Below, one piece after another: positions 9,674-19,400 of a stretch of DNA of 64,000 bases (positions within the stretch are counted from its first letter, which is position 1; each line of letters begins with the position of its first letter). The notes under the pieces were generated by a model. That model did not search any database, was not told the DNA's origin, and saw only the letters and a list, made by a program, of their open reading frames with translations. Location: the NCBI GenBank assembly GCA_963736575.1, contig CAVTPD010000002.1, forward strand, positions 186,001 to 250,000, in the 5' to 3' direction. Both the position numbers and the translations under genes were made by a program. This DNA comes from CAVTPD01 sp963736575 (GTDB taxonomy: Bacteria; Bacteroidota; Bacteroidia; Cytophagales; JAAEPT01).

Positions 9674-10801
9674 ATGATTTGTGCGGTAGAAAGGAAAGAC
9701 ATTGAAGAATTTAAATCAACAAATATTTTACCCCAAACCCCTTTCTGGGGTCGTATAAAAAGCAATCAAGGGTTTATACCCCAAGGATTTGAATTGACCA
9801 TTTCGAAAGACTTACTGGTAGGTTGCACTAATTCTTCAGAAAAAAAAGAGGACGATTTATTGGTCTTAATTAAGTACGTTGACAGTGTTACATGTTTTGC
9901 TTATGTTCCCTACGGACCAAAATTAGAACCTACTTTTGAAAACCAAGGTTTGTTTTTAGAGCAATTGTCCGAATCAATTCAATCGTTTCTGCCTTCCAAT
10001 TGTATTTTTATTCGTTTTGATTTAATGTGGGAGAATCAATGGGCGGTTGAAGAAGATTTTTTTGATTTCGCTGGAAATTGGATAGGTCCACCACGTAATC
10101 AGACGCAAGAGTACCGGGTTAACTTTAGCACCGATAATTGGAATTTGCATAAAAGCATTGTGGATTATTTGCCTAAAAACACCTTTTTCCTTGATCTTAC
10201 TTTACAAGAACAGGATTTACTTTCTAAGATGCGGTATAACACAAGGTATAATGTACGAAAAGCTAATAAAATTGGGATTAAGGTGCGGGAGTATGGCCTA
10301 GAACACATTGAAGCATGGTGCAAATTATACAATGAAACTGCTCTTCGGCATAATATGCCTTTACAAAACGAAGACTACTTTTCTGCTATTTTGAAAAACC
10401 AGGACAATAGCCAAAATGGAGTAACCATAAAACTGTTAATGGCCGATATTGGTGGCAGATTTCTTTCCGCCATGTTTTTGGTTTTATCTAAGAAAAGAGC
10501 AACCTATCTATACGGTGCCTCCACGTCAAGTAAAGATAACTTAATGGCAAGCTATGCTCTTCAATGGGAATCGATACGTGTAGCAAAAGATTGGGGATTT
10601 ACAGAATACGATATGTTTGGCTCTGCACCCAATTTGAACAGGGCTCACCCCTTACATGGTGTGCATATTTATAAGAAGGGTTTTGGCGGAAATCTTTTTC
10701 ATAGAATGGGATGTTGGGATTACCCCTACAACCATAAACTATATGATCTATTTAGAGTACAAGAGGTTAAAAATAATAAAGCTAAGCCTAATTGTTTGTA
10801 G
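9674..10801 (+). CDS. FemAB/GNAT-fold peptidyltransferase-like protein
   Basis: About 375 residues resembling the FemA/FemB (lipid II interpeptide-bridge) and BioF2-like acyltransferase families. It has an N-terminal half with PQTPFWGRIKS and a C-terminal GNAT-type domain with ATYLYGAST and MASYALQWESIRVAKDWGF, then the family signature YDMFGSAP near the end (GLYRFKxGFG-like ending, here IYKKGFGGN). Such enzymes transfer an aminoacyl group from aminoacyl-tRNA to a peptide or cell-wall precursor; the substrate here is unknown. I prefer the ATG at 9674 over one 57 bp upstream, because the longer form adds only a hydrophobic run absent from the family. A TACTTTG promoter-like box lies just before this ATG, so an upstream start would need another promoter. 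Confidence 0.75.
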   Translation: MICAVERKDIEEFKSTNILPQTPFWGRIKSNQGFIPQGFELTISKDLLVGCTNSSEKKEDDLLVLIKYVDSVTCFAYVPYGPKLEPTFENQGLFLEQLSESIQSFLPSNCIFIRFDLMWENQWAVEEDFFDFAGNWIGPPRNQTQEYRVNFSTDNWNLHKSIVDYLPKNTFFLDLTLQEQDLLSKMRYNTRYNVRKANKIGIKVREYGLEHIEAWCKLYNETALRHNMPLQNEDYFSAILKNQDNSQNGVTIKLLMADIGGRFLSAMFLVLSKKRATYLYGASTSSKDNLMASYALQWESIRVAKDWGFTEYDMFGSAPNLNRAHPLHGVHIYKKGFGGNLFHRMGCWDYPYNHKLYDLFRVQEVKNNKAKPNCL

Positions 10802-11010
10802 CCAGCAGTGAGAAAAATTTGATTGTCCATACTAAATTAGACTAGAACAATAATAATACTGCTTTTTAAAAATTCGGAATAAAAGAAAGCCTGAGCCGTA
10901 GAAATTACATTAGTGGGTTTTCTAAGGGAAACTATAAGTGATAAAAAATACTACAAAAAAAGAAAGCCTTTCGACTTCCTTTTCAGTTTAAAAAAATTTT
11001 ATAGCTGTGT

Positions 11011-12510
11011 TTATTGCTTCATTATTTTAATGCTTTTCCCATCAAGCTGTAACAGATACATTCCGCTAGGATATTCTGTTAAATCGGTTTCTGTACCCTT
11101 ACCCCTATTAAGTTCTACACCGTTGGTAGTAGTTAAAATCCAATTAGCTTCTTCTCCCCACGTTATGTTCGATACTGTAGGGTTCGGATATACGCTTACG
11201 TTTTCTGAATGTAAAAAAGCATTTAAATGAGTTACTAAACCGCATGAAGCATCATACCCCAAGGTACAATTGCCACATTCATTGGTATAAGCATGTCCTT
11301 TTGTAGTTCCTTTACAATCTGTAGCACCACAATTCACATCCGATGAAGAAGTATAAGCCCCTTCCATTAAGGCATAAACAGTTTGCGGTTCTAACGGAGC
11401 ACCTGTATTTCTATCAAACAATTCTCCTAAACCTGCACACCAGTACACCGGAATCATTCCGTGCTTTAAAGCAGAATAGGTTACATACTTTAAAAAGTAC
11501 TCTCTGGATTTTTTATGCAGTTCAAAGTCGATATTTGGGTATTTGTTTGGATCTGTAGGGTCTAGACGTAGTCTAGCACCAAACTCACCCAAAACTACGG
11601 GATAACCTTTGTCAACAAACTTGGTTTTCATTAACTGAAACATTTCGTCTACCCAAGCCTCTTCTCCCCATGTGGCGTTATGTGCGACATCACTTGTAGA
11701 ATGATTACAAGCTCCCCAATAATAAAATTGATTCCCCCAATTTTCGTCGGCCTGCATTAAACTAAACTGATATGGATAAAAATGCACTTCTACCATTAAT
11801 CGGCCAGAGGCTGGATCTGTTGGTAGTGTGTTCATTAAATTATTTGTTTTCTCTATATCGGTTGCCGGACCTTGCACAATTAAAATACGTTGGTCATTAT
11901 TTCCGCCAGAAGCACGAACGGTATTAATAAACGTTTGGTGATACGACAATAAAACACCCATTTCAGTAGCATCGGCTACATGTGGTTCGTTGGCACTGGC
12001 AAACAACAAATGTTCGTCATAATCTTTAAAGTATGTAGCAATTTGATTCCAATAACTGGCTTGCTTTGCATTGTTTTCTTCTTTTTTAGCCAAAGTACAG
12101 TTCTCTTCTAACCAACCCTTGTCCCAGTGAATGTTAATCATTACATAGAGATCTTGTTGGTAGCAATAGTCTACTACTTCTTTTACCCGGGCAATCCATG
12201 CGGGGTCAATTGTTCCGTTGTTGGCATGAATATCCCAAGAAACAGGAATTCTAATGGTATTAAAACCAACCGCCTTTACAGAGTCAATTAAACGTTGAGT
12301 GATTCGGGGATTTCCCCAAGCGGTTTCTATGGCAACCATTTGCCCACTATTTTGATCTATATAGAACGACTCCATGGTGTTACCAATGTTCCAACCAATG
12401 GTCATTTCATTGGCTAATTCTTGAGCCGTTGGGAAATTTTGAGCCGATAAATTAAGTATTCCGAAAAAACAGGAAATTGCAAGGATGATCTTTATAGGTA
12501 GTTTTATCAT
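11011..12510 (-). CDS. Secreted GH5 endoglucanase/xyloglucanase with T9SS domain
   Basis: A 499-residue secreted glycoside hydrolase. A signal peptide (residues 1-23, ending LSAQ) is followed by a GH5 catalytic domain. GWNIGNTMES and ETAWGNP at the start resemble subfamily GH5_4 (endo-beta-1,4-glucanases and xyloglucanases). The acid/base Glu lies in ASANEPH (~173) and the nucleophile Glu in VVLGEFGA (~308). Near residue 398 comes a Cys-rich DC.G...G.AY...C..C segment that also occurs in the PL11 and GH10 enzymes of this window, then a T9SS type A sorting domain ending KIMKQ. Secreted and probably surface-attached, acting on glucan or xyloglucan. It is monocistronic; no SusC/D genes adjoin it. 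Confidence 0.9.
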   Translation of the reverse strand: MIKLPIKIILAISCFFGILNLSAQNFPTAQELANEMTIGWNIGNTMESFYIDQNSGQMVAIETAWGNPRITQRLIDSVKAVGFNTIRIPVSWDIHANNGTIDPAWIARVKEVVDYCYQQDLYVMINIHWDKGWLEENCTLAKKEENNAKQASYWNQIATYFKDYDEHLLFASANEPHVADATEMGVLLSYHQTFINTVRASGGNNDQRILIVQGPATDIEKTNNLMNTLPTDPASGRLMVEVHFYPYQFSLMQADENWGNQFYYWGACNHSTSDVAHNATWGEEAWVDEMFQLMKTKFVDKGYPVVLGEFGARLRLDPTDPNKYPNIDFELHKKSREYFLKYVTYSALKHGMIPVYWCAGLGELFDRNTGAPLEPQTVYALMEGAYTSSSDVNCGATDCKGTTKGHAYTNECGNCTLGYDASCGLVTHLNAFLHSENVSVYPNPTVSNITWGEEANWILTTTNGVELNRGKGTETDLTEYPSGMYLLQLDGKSIKIMKQ

Positions 12511-12743
12511 ATGTATACTGTATAATTTTACTATTTGGTAGAGGACAAATTGTTGAAAAGGTAACGTTCTTATGCGTACTTTTTTTAGCGAAAGTCCTTA
12601 CTAAATGCTATTGTTTATACTTAATTTTTTTATTCTAGTGCTCTACGAAATTCACTCCGTGATTGTAAACACTTAAATAAATATTTCTTGGATTTACTCC
12701 ATTTTCCTTTCTTATTCAATTTAAAGAAAGCCAATTTTCTGGC

Positions 12744-12751
12744 TACCTTTG
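12744..12751 (+). promoter_or_regulatory. TAnnTTTG promoter box for the DHH gene
   Basis: TACCTTTG matches the Bacteroidota housekeeping -7 box TAnnTTTG, 31 bp before the start of the DHH phosphoesterase gene. The expected -33 element is not distinct. Confidence 0.5.
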
Positions 12752-12782
12752 CGGCTTCTATAAAATTAATGAATCCCATAGC

Positions 12783-13781
12783 ATGAATACCTACAAACAA
12801 ATTGAAGCTGAAATATTAGCGGCATCCCATATCGTAATTACTTCTCATAAATCTGCCGATGGTGACTCTGTAGGTTGTTCACTTGGGCTGTTGCATTTTA
12901 TAAAAAAGCTAGGCAAAAAGGCTGTGATTTGCCACCCAGACAAAGCGCCAGATTTTTTATACTGGATGGATATTTCTTCTATTGTTTTAATGAGCGATGA
13001 GCCCGAAAAAGTTACAGAACATTTTCAGCAGGCGGATTTAATTTTCAGTTTAGATTATAACGCTACCAACCGTGTGGGACCAGAAATGCAAGCTTTATTG
13101 GAAGCGTCTACCTGCAAAAAAATAATGATAGACCATCATTTGAATCCAGAAGAATTCCCAAGTATTACGGTTTCGGATACTTCGGCTTCCTCTACCTCGC
13201 AGTTAATTGTAGAACTGATTGAACAGTCGGGTCATTTAGATATACTAGACAACACAATAGGTACGCCTTTGTATTTAGGGATTTTAACCGATACAGGGAG
13301 TTTCCGATTTCCGTCTGTTGAACCACGTACCCATGAAATTTTAGCTAAACTGTTAACAGCTGGTGTACAACATCATTTGGTGCATGAAATGCTTAGCGAC
13401 AACAATACCGCCAGCCGTTTGCGTTTGCAAGGTTATGCTATAAGTCAAAAGTTAGATATCTTGGAAGAATACCAGCTTTCTATTATTTCTTTATCGAAAG
13501 AAGAATTGGCAGAATACGGTTATCAAAAAGGAGATACAGACGGTTTAGCTAATCAGGCTTTGTCTATTAAAGGCATGAGAGTAGCCATTGTTTTTTCTGA
13601 ACGTGATGGTATTATAAAAATATCTTTCCGTTCTAAAGGGCAAGATAATCCCGTAAATGTTTTTGCTGCCGAAAACTTTAACGGTGGCGGACATGCTAAT
13701 GCCGCAGGTGGTATGAGCGAATTAAGCGTTAACGAAACGTTGGAAAAAATAAAGGCGTTGATTCCGGATGTATTTTTCTAA
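12783..13781 (+). CDS. DHH/DHHA1 phosphoesterase (NrnA-like)
   Basis: A 332-residue protein with the DHH superfamily motifs: SHKSADGDSVGCSLGL near residue 22 (metal-binding D.D), LDYN near 92, the DHH triad in IMIDHHLNP near 117 and a C-terminal DHHA1 domain with GGGHANAAGG near 300. NrnA-type enzymes degrade short RNA oligonucleotides and/or dephosphorylate pAp, finishing RNA turnover in the cytoplasm. Length is usual for the family (310-340). The gene stands alone with its own TAnnTTTG promoter. Which of the two activities dominates cannot be told from sequence. Confidence 0.9.
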   Translation: MNTYKQIEAEILAASHIVITSHKSADGDSVGCSLGLLHFIKKLGKKAVICHPDKAPDFLYWMDISSIVLMSDEPEKVTEHFQQADLIFSLDYNATNRVGPEMQALLEASTCKKIMIDHHLNPEEFPSITVSDTSASSTSQLIVELIEQSGHLDILDNTIGTPLYLGILTDTGSFRFPSVEPRTHEILAKLLTAGVQHHLVHEMLSDNNTASRLRLQGYAISQKLDILEEYQLSIISLSKEELAEYGYQKGDTDGLANQALSIKGMRVAIVFSERDGIIKISFRSKGQDNPVNVFAAENFNGGGHANAAGGMSELSVNETLEKIKALIPDVFF

Positions 13782-13881
13782 AGTGGAGGCTGTTTAAATA
13801 ATAGATTTAGCGTTGTTGATTTATGGATCGGCAACGTTAAATTAACATAATTGAGTCTCCTAAATTTAACAAAAATTATTT

Positions 13882-13916
13882 TTATACGTCTATTTTAATT
13901 ATACTTATACGTATAA
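13882..13916. promoter_or_regulatory. Putative operator of the toxin-antitoxin operon
   Basis: A perfect 12-bp palindrome TTATACGTATAA at 13905-13916, with a second half-site TTATACGT at 13882-13889, two helical turns upstream. It lies just before the antitoxin start at 13928, where autoregulating antitoxins bind. Palindrome seen; operator function inferred. Confidence 0.45.
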
Positions 13917-13927
13917 AATCTACTATT

Positions 13928-14176
13928 ATGGATACGAAACTAACGTTAAAACTAAATCAGCAAATTATTGAGAAGGCTAAAGAATACGCTTCCGATAAAA
14001 AAGTAAGCTTATCTAGATTAGTTGAATCCTATCTTCAGTCATTAACTTCTGAAAACGAAGATGATGATTTTGAAATCTCTCCTTTTGTGAAAAGTATAGC
14101 TACAGGTATAAAAATCCCGCACGATTTAGATTATAAAAAAGAGTATTCGGACTATTTAACAAAAAAACATAAATGA
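13928..14176 (+). CDS. Antitoxin of a VapBC-like pair (DUF6364-like)
   Basis: An 82-residue protein with a ribbon-helix-helix-type N-terminus (LTLKLNQQIIEKAKEYASDK then VSLSRLVESYLQ) and a charged C-terminal tail that would wrap the toxin, as in DUF6364 antitoxins. Its stop overlaps the start of the PIN-domain gene by 4 bp (ATGA), the usual coupled order of antitoxin before toxin. A palindromic repeat just upstream fits autoregulation. Confidence 0.8.
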   Translation: MDTKLTLKLNQQIIEKAKEYASDKKVSLSRLVESYLQSLTSENEDDDFEISPFVKSIATGIKIPHDLDYKKEYSDYLTKKHK

Positions 14177-14595
14177 GTACACGAATTTTCATTGATACCA
14201 ATGTAATGTTGGATTTTTTAGGAGAACGAGAACCTTTTTATACACCTATTGCCAAGATAGCTACACTAGCAGAAAAAGGAAAAGTCACGTTACTCGTCTC
14301 TCCGATTTCATTTGCGACAGTTAATTATTTCCTATTAAAATATGATGGTTCTAAAGTTGCTCGGGAAAAACTACGGAAATTCAAGATATTAAGTACCATT
14401 TGCTCGCTTAACGAACATACCATTGAAAAAGGATTAAATTCCTCGTTCAAAGATTTCGAAGATGCACTTCAATACTTTGGTGCTACAGAATCGGAGTGTG
14501 AAATAATTATAACCAGAAATGGCAAAGACTTTAAAAACTCATTATTACCCGTAATGACTGCCGAAGAATTTTTAAAAAGTATAGCTAAAAAATAA
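14173..14595 (+). CDS. PIN-domain toxin (VapC-like ribonuclease)
   Basis: A 140-residue PIN-domain protein. FIDTNVMLDFLGER at the N-terminus holds the first catalytic Asp; further acidic residues follow in FEDALQYFGA (~95-104), and the family ending TRNGKDF is present near 118. PIN toxins cut tRNA or rRNA to arrest growth when the antitoxin is degraded. Length is normal. Co-transcribed with the preceding antitoxin. Target RNA unknown. Confidence 0.85.
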   Translation: MSTRIFIDTNVMLDFLGEREPFYTPIAKIATLAEKGKVTLLVSPISFATVNYFLLKYDGSKVAREKLRKFKILSTICSLNEHTIEKGLNSSFKDFEDALQYFGATESECEIIITRNGKDFKNSLLPVMTAEEFLKSIAKK

Positions 14596-14684
14596 AACAA
14601 TCCTGAAGGAAAAGCATATAATAAGAGATAATTATCCCACAATAGAGGAAATAATTCAACATTATTTTTAGTTACACATCATTC

Positions 14685-14725
14685 TATGCCAATTGAACTT
14701 CATTTTTCAATTGGCATATTTTTTC
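14685..14725 (+). terminator. Strong intrinsic terminator
   Basis: A perfect 13-bp stem (TATGCCAATTGAA at 14685-14697, complement at 14706-14718) with an 8-nt loop and a following T-run. It ends the toxin-antitoxin transcript. Confidence 0.8.
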
Positions 14726-14807
14726 TTACACTATAGGGTTGAAAGTTTTCTGCTAAAGTTAGAAACACTTCCATTTTTAAAACAACTAAAATCTAAAACA
14801 CTCTATT

Positions 14808-16292
14808 ATGAATAGTCCTTGGATTGAAACAACAAAGGATAGCTATTATCCTCAGTTAAATGAAAACATAGAAGTACATACCTGCGTAATTGGCGGTGGA
14901 ATAACCGGTATTAGCACTGCGTTTTTATTGCTGGAAAGAGGTCAAAAAGTTGTTCTGCTAGAAAGAAACCAAATTGCTAACGGTGTTTCAGGGTATACCT
15001 CTGGACACTTAACTTCACTTATTGATTACCAATACCATAAAATTGCTTCTACTTTTTCTACAGAAACAGCAAAAATTGTTTTTGAATCTACTGTTGAAGC
15101 CAGAAATCTGGTTGAAAGATTAATTGACGAGCATCACTTAACTATTGGATACGAAAAAGTACCCGGTTATTACTATGCAACAGATGAAAAACAAGTAAAG
15201 CTTCTTCAGAAAGAAAGAAAAGCATTACAAGATATTGGGATAGAATCTATTCCTGTTAATTCATCTGAATTTCCATTTAAAGTAGTTGAAGCTTTTAAAC
15301 TGGATGATCAGGCTGTGATTGATGCAGCCGCATATACAAGACAAATGGCCAAAATTTTTGTTGAAAAAGGAGGATTACTTTTTGAAAACAGCCCCGTGGT
15401 AGATTTCACAAGTGAAGAAACCCATGTTGAAATTAAAACACAAAACTTTACTGTAAAAGCACAGAAATTAGTGCAGGCGACTCACACACCTATAATGAGA
15501 AATCCTCTTCAACTTGAATTAAAAAACAACAATTCTTATGTAATAGCCGGAGAATCTACTTTAGAGGTAAAAAAGGGACTCTTTTACGATTTTGCAGACC
15601 CTTATCATTATACCAGAAGTTATGAGAAAGATGGTAAGGCCATGTTTATTGTTGGTGGATGTGATATAAAAACAGGTAGCGATAAAGATGAAGGCGAAGG
15701 CCTTCGCTCTTTGCAACAATATGCAGTTAACAACTGGAAAGTAAAACAAAGTGATTATAAATGGAGCAGCATGTGTTTCGAATCCTCCGATGGACTCCCT
15801 TTTATTGGCAAAGATCCTAAAAACAAAAATGTATTTGTAGCCACAGGTTTTTCTGGTGACGGCTTAACGTTTGGTTTGGTTAGTGCCATTCTAAATGCTG
15901 AGTTGGTTTTTTCTGATAAACATCCTTGGGAGTCTACGTTCAACCCTAAAAGAATTAAACTGAAAAGCATGGGCGATGTAGCCAAAAAGGGTGTTGACAT
16001 GATTAAACACTCTATTATAGATCGTTTAAAGAGAAATAAAGGAGAAAAAGAATCTATCACTGAAGGTGAAGGTAAAATTGTGACCATAGAAGGAGAAAGA
16101 GTGGGGATCTATTTAGACGAAGACAGCAACATACATGTAATTAATCCTGTATGCCCGCATATGAATTGTATTTTGAATTGGAATATGATAGCTAAAACTT
16201 GGGATTGCGGATGTCATGGAAGCCGTTTTGATCCAGATGGTAAAATAATTTCAGGGCCATCTGTTCATGATTTGGAAAAAATAAAGTTCTAA
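14808..16292 (+). CDS. FAD-dependent oxidoreductase with C-terminal Rieske domain
   Basis: A 494-residue fusion. The N-terminal DAO-type FAD domain has the dinucleotide fold motif VIGGGITGISTAFLLLERG (residues ~27-45) and the second flavin signature GLPFIGKDP with GFSGDGLTFG near 330-355. The C-terminal ~100 residues form a Rieske [2Fe-2S] domain with ligands in CPHMNC (~447-452) and CGCHGSRF (~467-474). Homologues are widespread in soil and marine bacteria as uncharacterised amine or gamma-glutamylputrescine-type oxidoreductases; the substrate here is not known. It ends slightly earlier than many relatives but the Rieske ligands are complete. Soluble, probably cytoplasmic. Single-gene transcript between two terminators. 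Confidence 0.88.
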   Translation: MNSPWIETTKDSYYPQLNENIEVHTCVIGGGITGISTAFLLLERGQKVVLLERNQIANGVSGYTSGHLTSLIDYQYHKIASTFSTETAKIVFESTVEARNLVERLIDEHHLTIGYEKVPGYYYATDEKQVKLLQKERKALQDIGIESIPVNSSEFPFKVVEAFKLDDQAVIDAAAYTRQMAKIFVEKGGLLFENSPVVDFTSEETHVEIKTQNFTVKAQKLVQATHTPIMRNPLQLELKNNNSYVIAGESTLEVKKGLFYDFADPYHYTRSYEKDGKAMFIVGGCDIKTGSDKDEGEGLRSLQQYAVNNWKVKQSDYKWSSMCFESSDGLPFIGKDPKNKNVFVATGFSGDGLTFGLVSAILNAELVFSDKHPWESTFNPKRIKLKSMGDVAKKGVDMIKHSIIDRLKRNKGEKESITEGEGKIVTIEGERVGIYLDEDSNIHVINPVCPHMNCILNWNMIAKTWDCGCHGSRFDPDGKIISGPSVHDLEKIKF

Positions 16293-16355
16293 ACTACAGC
16301 ACCTTTTTCGGGGAACAAATAATTTTAACTTCTTGCATATACTATTTCTGAAGGA

Positions 16356-16391
16356 AAAGCACATTACTCTCTATTTAGATTAATGTGCTTT
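16356..16391. terminator. Bidirectional terminator between convergent genes
   Basis: Inverted repeat AAAGCACATTA (16356-16366) and TAATGTGCTTT (16381-16391) with a 14-nt loop, placed between the converging oxidoreductase and rhamnogalacturonan lyase genes. Confidence 0.6.
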
Positions 16392-16413
16392 ACACCATCA
16401 GAACCTTTAGTGG

Positions 16414-19400
16414 CTATTTTTTAAGTATTTTAAAGATTCCTTTTTCAGTTTTTAGAAAATAAACACCTTCTAAATAGCTAGACATATCTATTTCGGAAGT
16501 TTTTCCTGAACTTACTTGGTGACCAACTGCATCTAACAAAACCCATTCGGTAGCTGGCTTTATATGCAGTATGTTTTCCGTTGGGTTAGGAAATATGGTT
16601 GTTTGATTATTCTTGGCAGCTTCTAAAGAAGTAATTACACCATTACAATCCATCCCGTTTACACCTATTTCTAATCCTGAAATATTATCTAAATTAGGTG
16701 CTCCGCCATCTGTTAGGGCTTCGAATCTTATATTATTCTCTCCCGATTCTAGTGTTAGGTTTACGGCTTCAGAACTCCAAGTAGTCCAACTACTGGTTGG
16801 CACAAAATCTACAGATGCTATTCGTTCTATTCCATTTACAAACACCTTAATAGATCGGTTTGTGTTGCTTCCATTAGCATAACGTATTAATAAGGGGTAA
16901 TTTTTAGCTTCCGAAGCAAATAATTTAAATTCAACACCGGCACCTACCTCATTTGTAGCGTTCGCATAACCCGTTCCCATAAAACCTCCATTAATGGATT
17001 CTTGAACCCCTTCAATTATACAAGACGTTTCTAATTCTAATAAAGGGCTACACGCATTAAGAATTGTATTTCCTCCAACACATCTACCACATTCGTCTTC
17101 ATAGGCATCACCATAAGCATCACCATTACAATCCACTGGAATTGTAACGCTATTGAATTCAAATTGCTGATTTCCAACACCTGTATTTTCCCATAAAATC
17201 AGACGTTCTCCGGCTGTATTGGAAACAGAAAAAACATCAAAATATAAGGTCTCCTCTTCTAAAGGACTTATGTAGTAATTTCCATTTCCATCTTCTGAAA
17301 GCCTCAAATTCACCGGTGCTTCCGACATAGATGTATTCCCTTCTTGAACATTATTTCCACCCGCCATGTACATTTTTGTACTTAAGGATTGAATCTGATA
17401 CTGATCCCCAACACGCATTACTTTCCAATATTGGGCCTCAGATTGTGTGCAAACTTCTTGGGTAAGTGGATTGTTATTTTGAATACAAAGACCCGAATGA
17501 ACAGCACTAATCTGATAATAACCTTCTTCAAGATGGGTTGCACAAGGCATTAACATGGTATTGCCTTCTACACATCTTTCGCAATCATCTAAATAAGCTT
17601 CGCCTCCTACATCCCCATTACAATCCGGTTCGTTAGGTGAACCACCATTTACAACAATTGCAGGCAATAGATTTTCTGGTGTGCGGTCGCTACCCAAATA
17701 AAAACTTGGATGCGGTGGTTGATTGTAAGCCACATTTTGCCACGCTACCGCAGTACGGTACTGTGGGTCATGCATTAAAGTCGGAATTCGGTAATTGGTT
17801 TCATAATTAGTGGTAAACACTAAAAGCTTAGTATTGTCATTATGTCTGTAAATTAACTCCTCACGCCAGTCTCCCAGAATGTCTGCCTGAAGATTGGGGT
17901 TAGCTTTTGTGCCATTAATAGCATCTGCACCATCGTTATAAATGGTGTATTGCCTAGATTGATTTCCGTTATTATAGTCGTCTAGTTTTTCTGCATCTAA
18001 TAATTCTCGTTCTAAATCACCATCCCACCAGATTGCAAAATTTACACCGCTTGGAATTGAACCTATATTATTTCCTTTACTATCAAACAATCCTTGTCCG
18101 CTAGAACCCCAGCATTCGGCGCCAGGGTAACGGCTATCAATGTTAGCGCAAATACCACGGCCAATATCACCATCTCTATATGTAGCCCATAAAACATTAC
18201 CAGAATTAGCGTCACGCATCACTACCGCTGGTTGCCCGCGTGAGGGATCTGCAAGAGCGGTTTCAGTTGGCTCAAATATTTCAAGTCCCGGATTATCTAA
18301 ATCAAAATCGCCTACATGCAAAGCGTCACCATGCCACCAAGTTTGACTGTGTTGTAATGTTCCATTATCATCAATAACAATTGCACCATAAACAATTTCT
18401 TGTTTTCCGTCATTATCAACGTCTGCAATACTTAATTGATGGTTACCCTTTCCGCCGTATTGGCTCATACCATTGTTGGTGTCAAATACCCAGCGTTGTA
18501 TTAACTTAGAACCGTCGAAATCCCAAGCGGCTAAAACAGTTCTACCGTAATACCCTCTACACATTACTGCACTTGGATGCTGACCATCTAAATAAGCAAC
18601 ACCAGCCAAAAACCGATCTACCCGGTTGGTATTATCACTAGACTTACCCCAACCCGTATTTGGATATCTATCCGGCACATATGTAACCGTATTAATTTCT
18701 TTACCGGTTTCACCATTAAAAACAGTAAGGTACTCAGGACCATCTGTAATAAATCCGTCCCAACCTCCTGTTGTGGCATAGTCTGCATTATCGTTATCGT
18801 TGGCAGCAGGACCATTGCTTAAAAATGCTCCAGTACCATCTCGTGTTCCGGGCGCGGTTTTACATATTAATTCGGCCTTACCATTACCGTCAAAATCGTA
18901 TACCATAAATTGGGTATAATGTGCCCCTGCTCTAATATTTTGGCCCAAATTTATTCTCCAAAGACTTGTGCCGTTTAATTTAACAGCTTCTAGATACACA
19001 TCTCCTGTATGGCCACTTTGTGAATTATCTTTTGCATTTGTGGGGTCCCATTTAAAAATAATCTCGTATTGACCATCGCCATCAAGATCCCCAACAGAAG
19101 CGTCATAAGGCATATATTCATAACTTCCACTTTCATTAGTACCACCATTGGGCCTGTTTAAAGGAATAGTCAAAAACTGATCCCCCCATGTATTTACCTC
19201 TTTAGAACGCTGGCCCTCATTTCCATTCACAACAGCAGATACAGAATATAATGAATTTACATTCCCGCCATTATCAACATAATTGGTAGAGTTAGAAATA
19301 GGATTGGCATTTATTTTAGAGCCATCTCTATAAACATTGTATGAAACACTCATAGATTCGGTACCAAACATTCTCCAACTTATTAAGTTGTTATTCCCTC

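Noticed and set aside
10913..11230. Open frame of 105 codons on the plus strand
   Set aside because: Mostly antisense to the 3' end of the GH5 gene, no recognisable domain.
12558..12600. GGACTTT....TACGCAT before the GH5 gene as an ECF promoter of the module 2 type
   Set aside because: The gap is 17 rather than 16 bp and the second box lacks CGTAGC; too weak to join the three strong sites.
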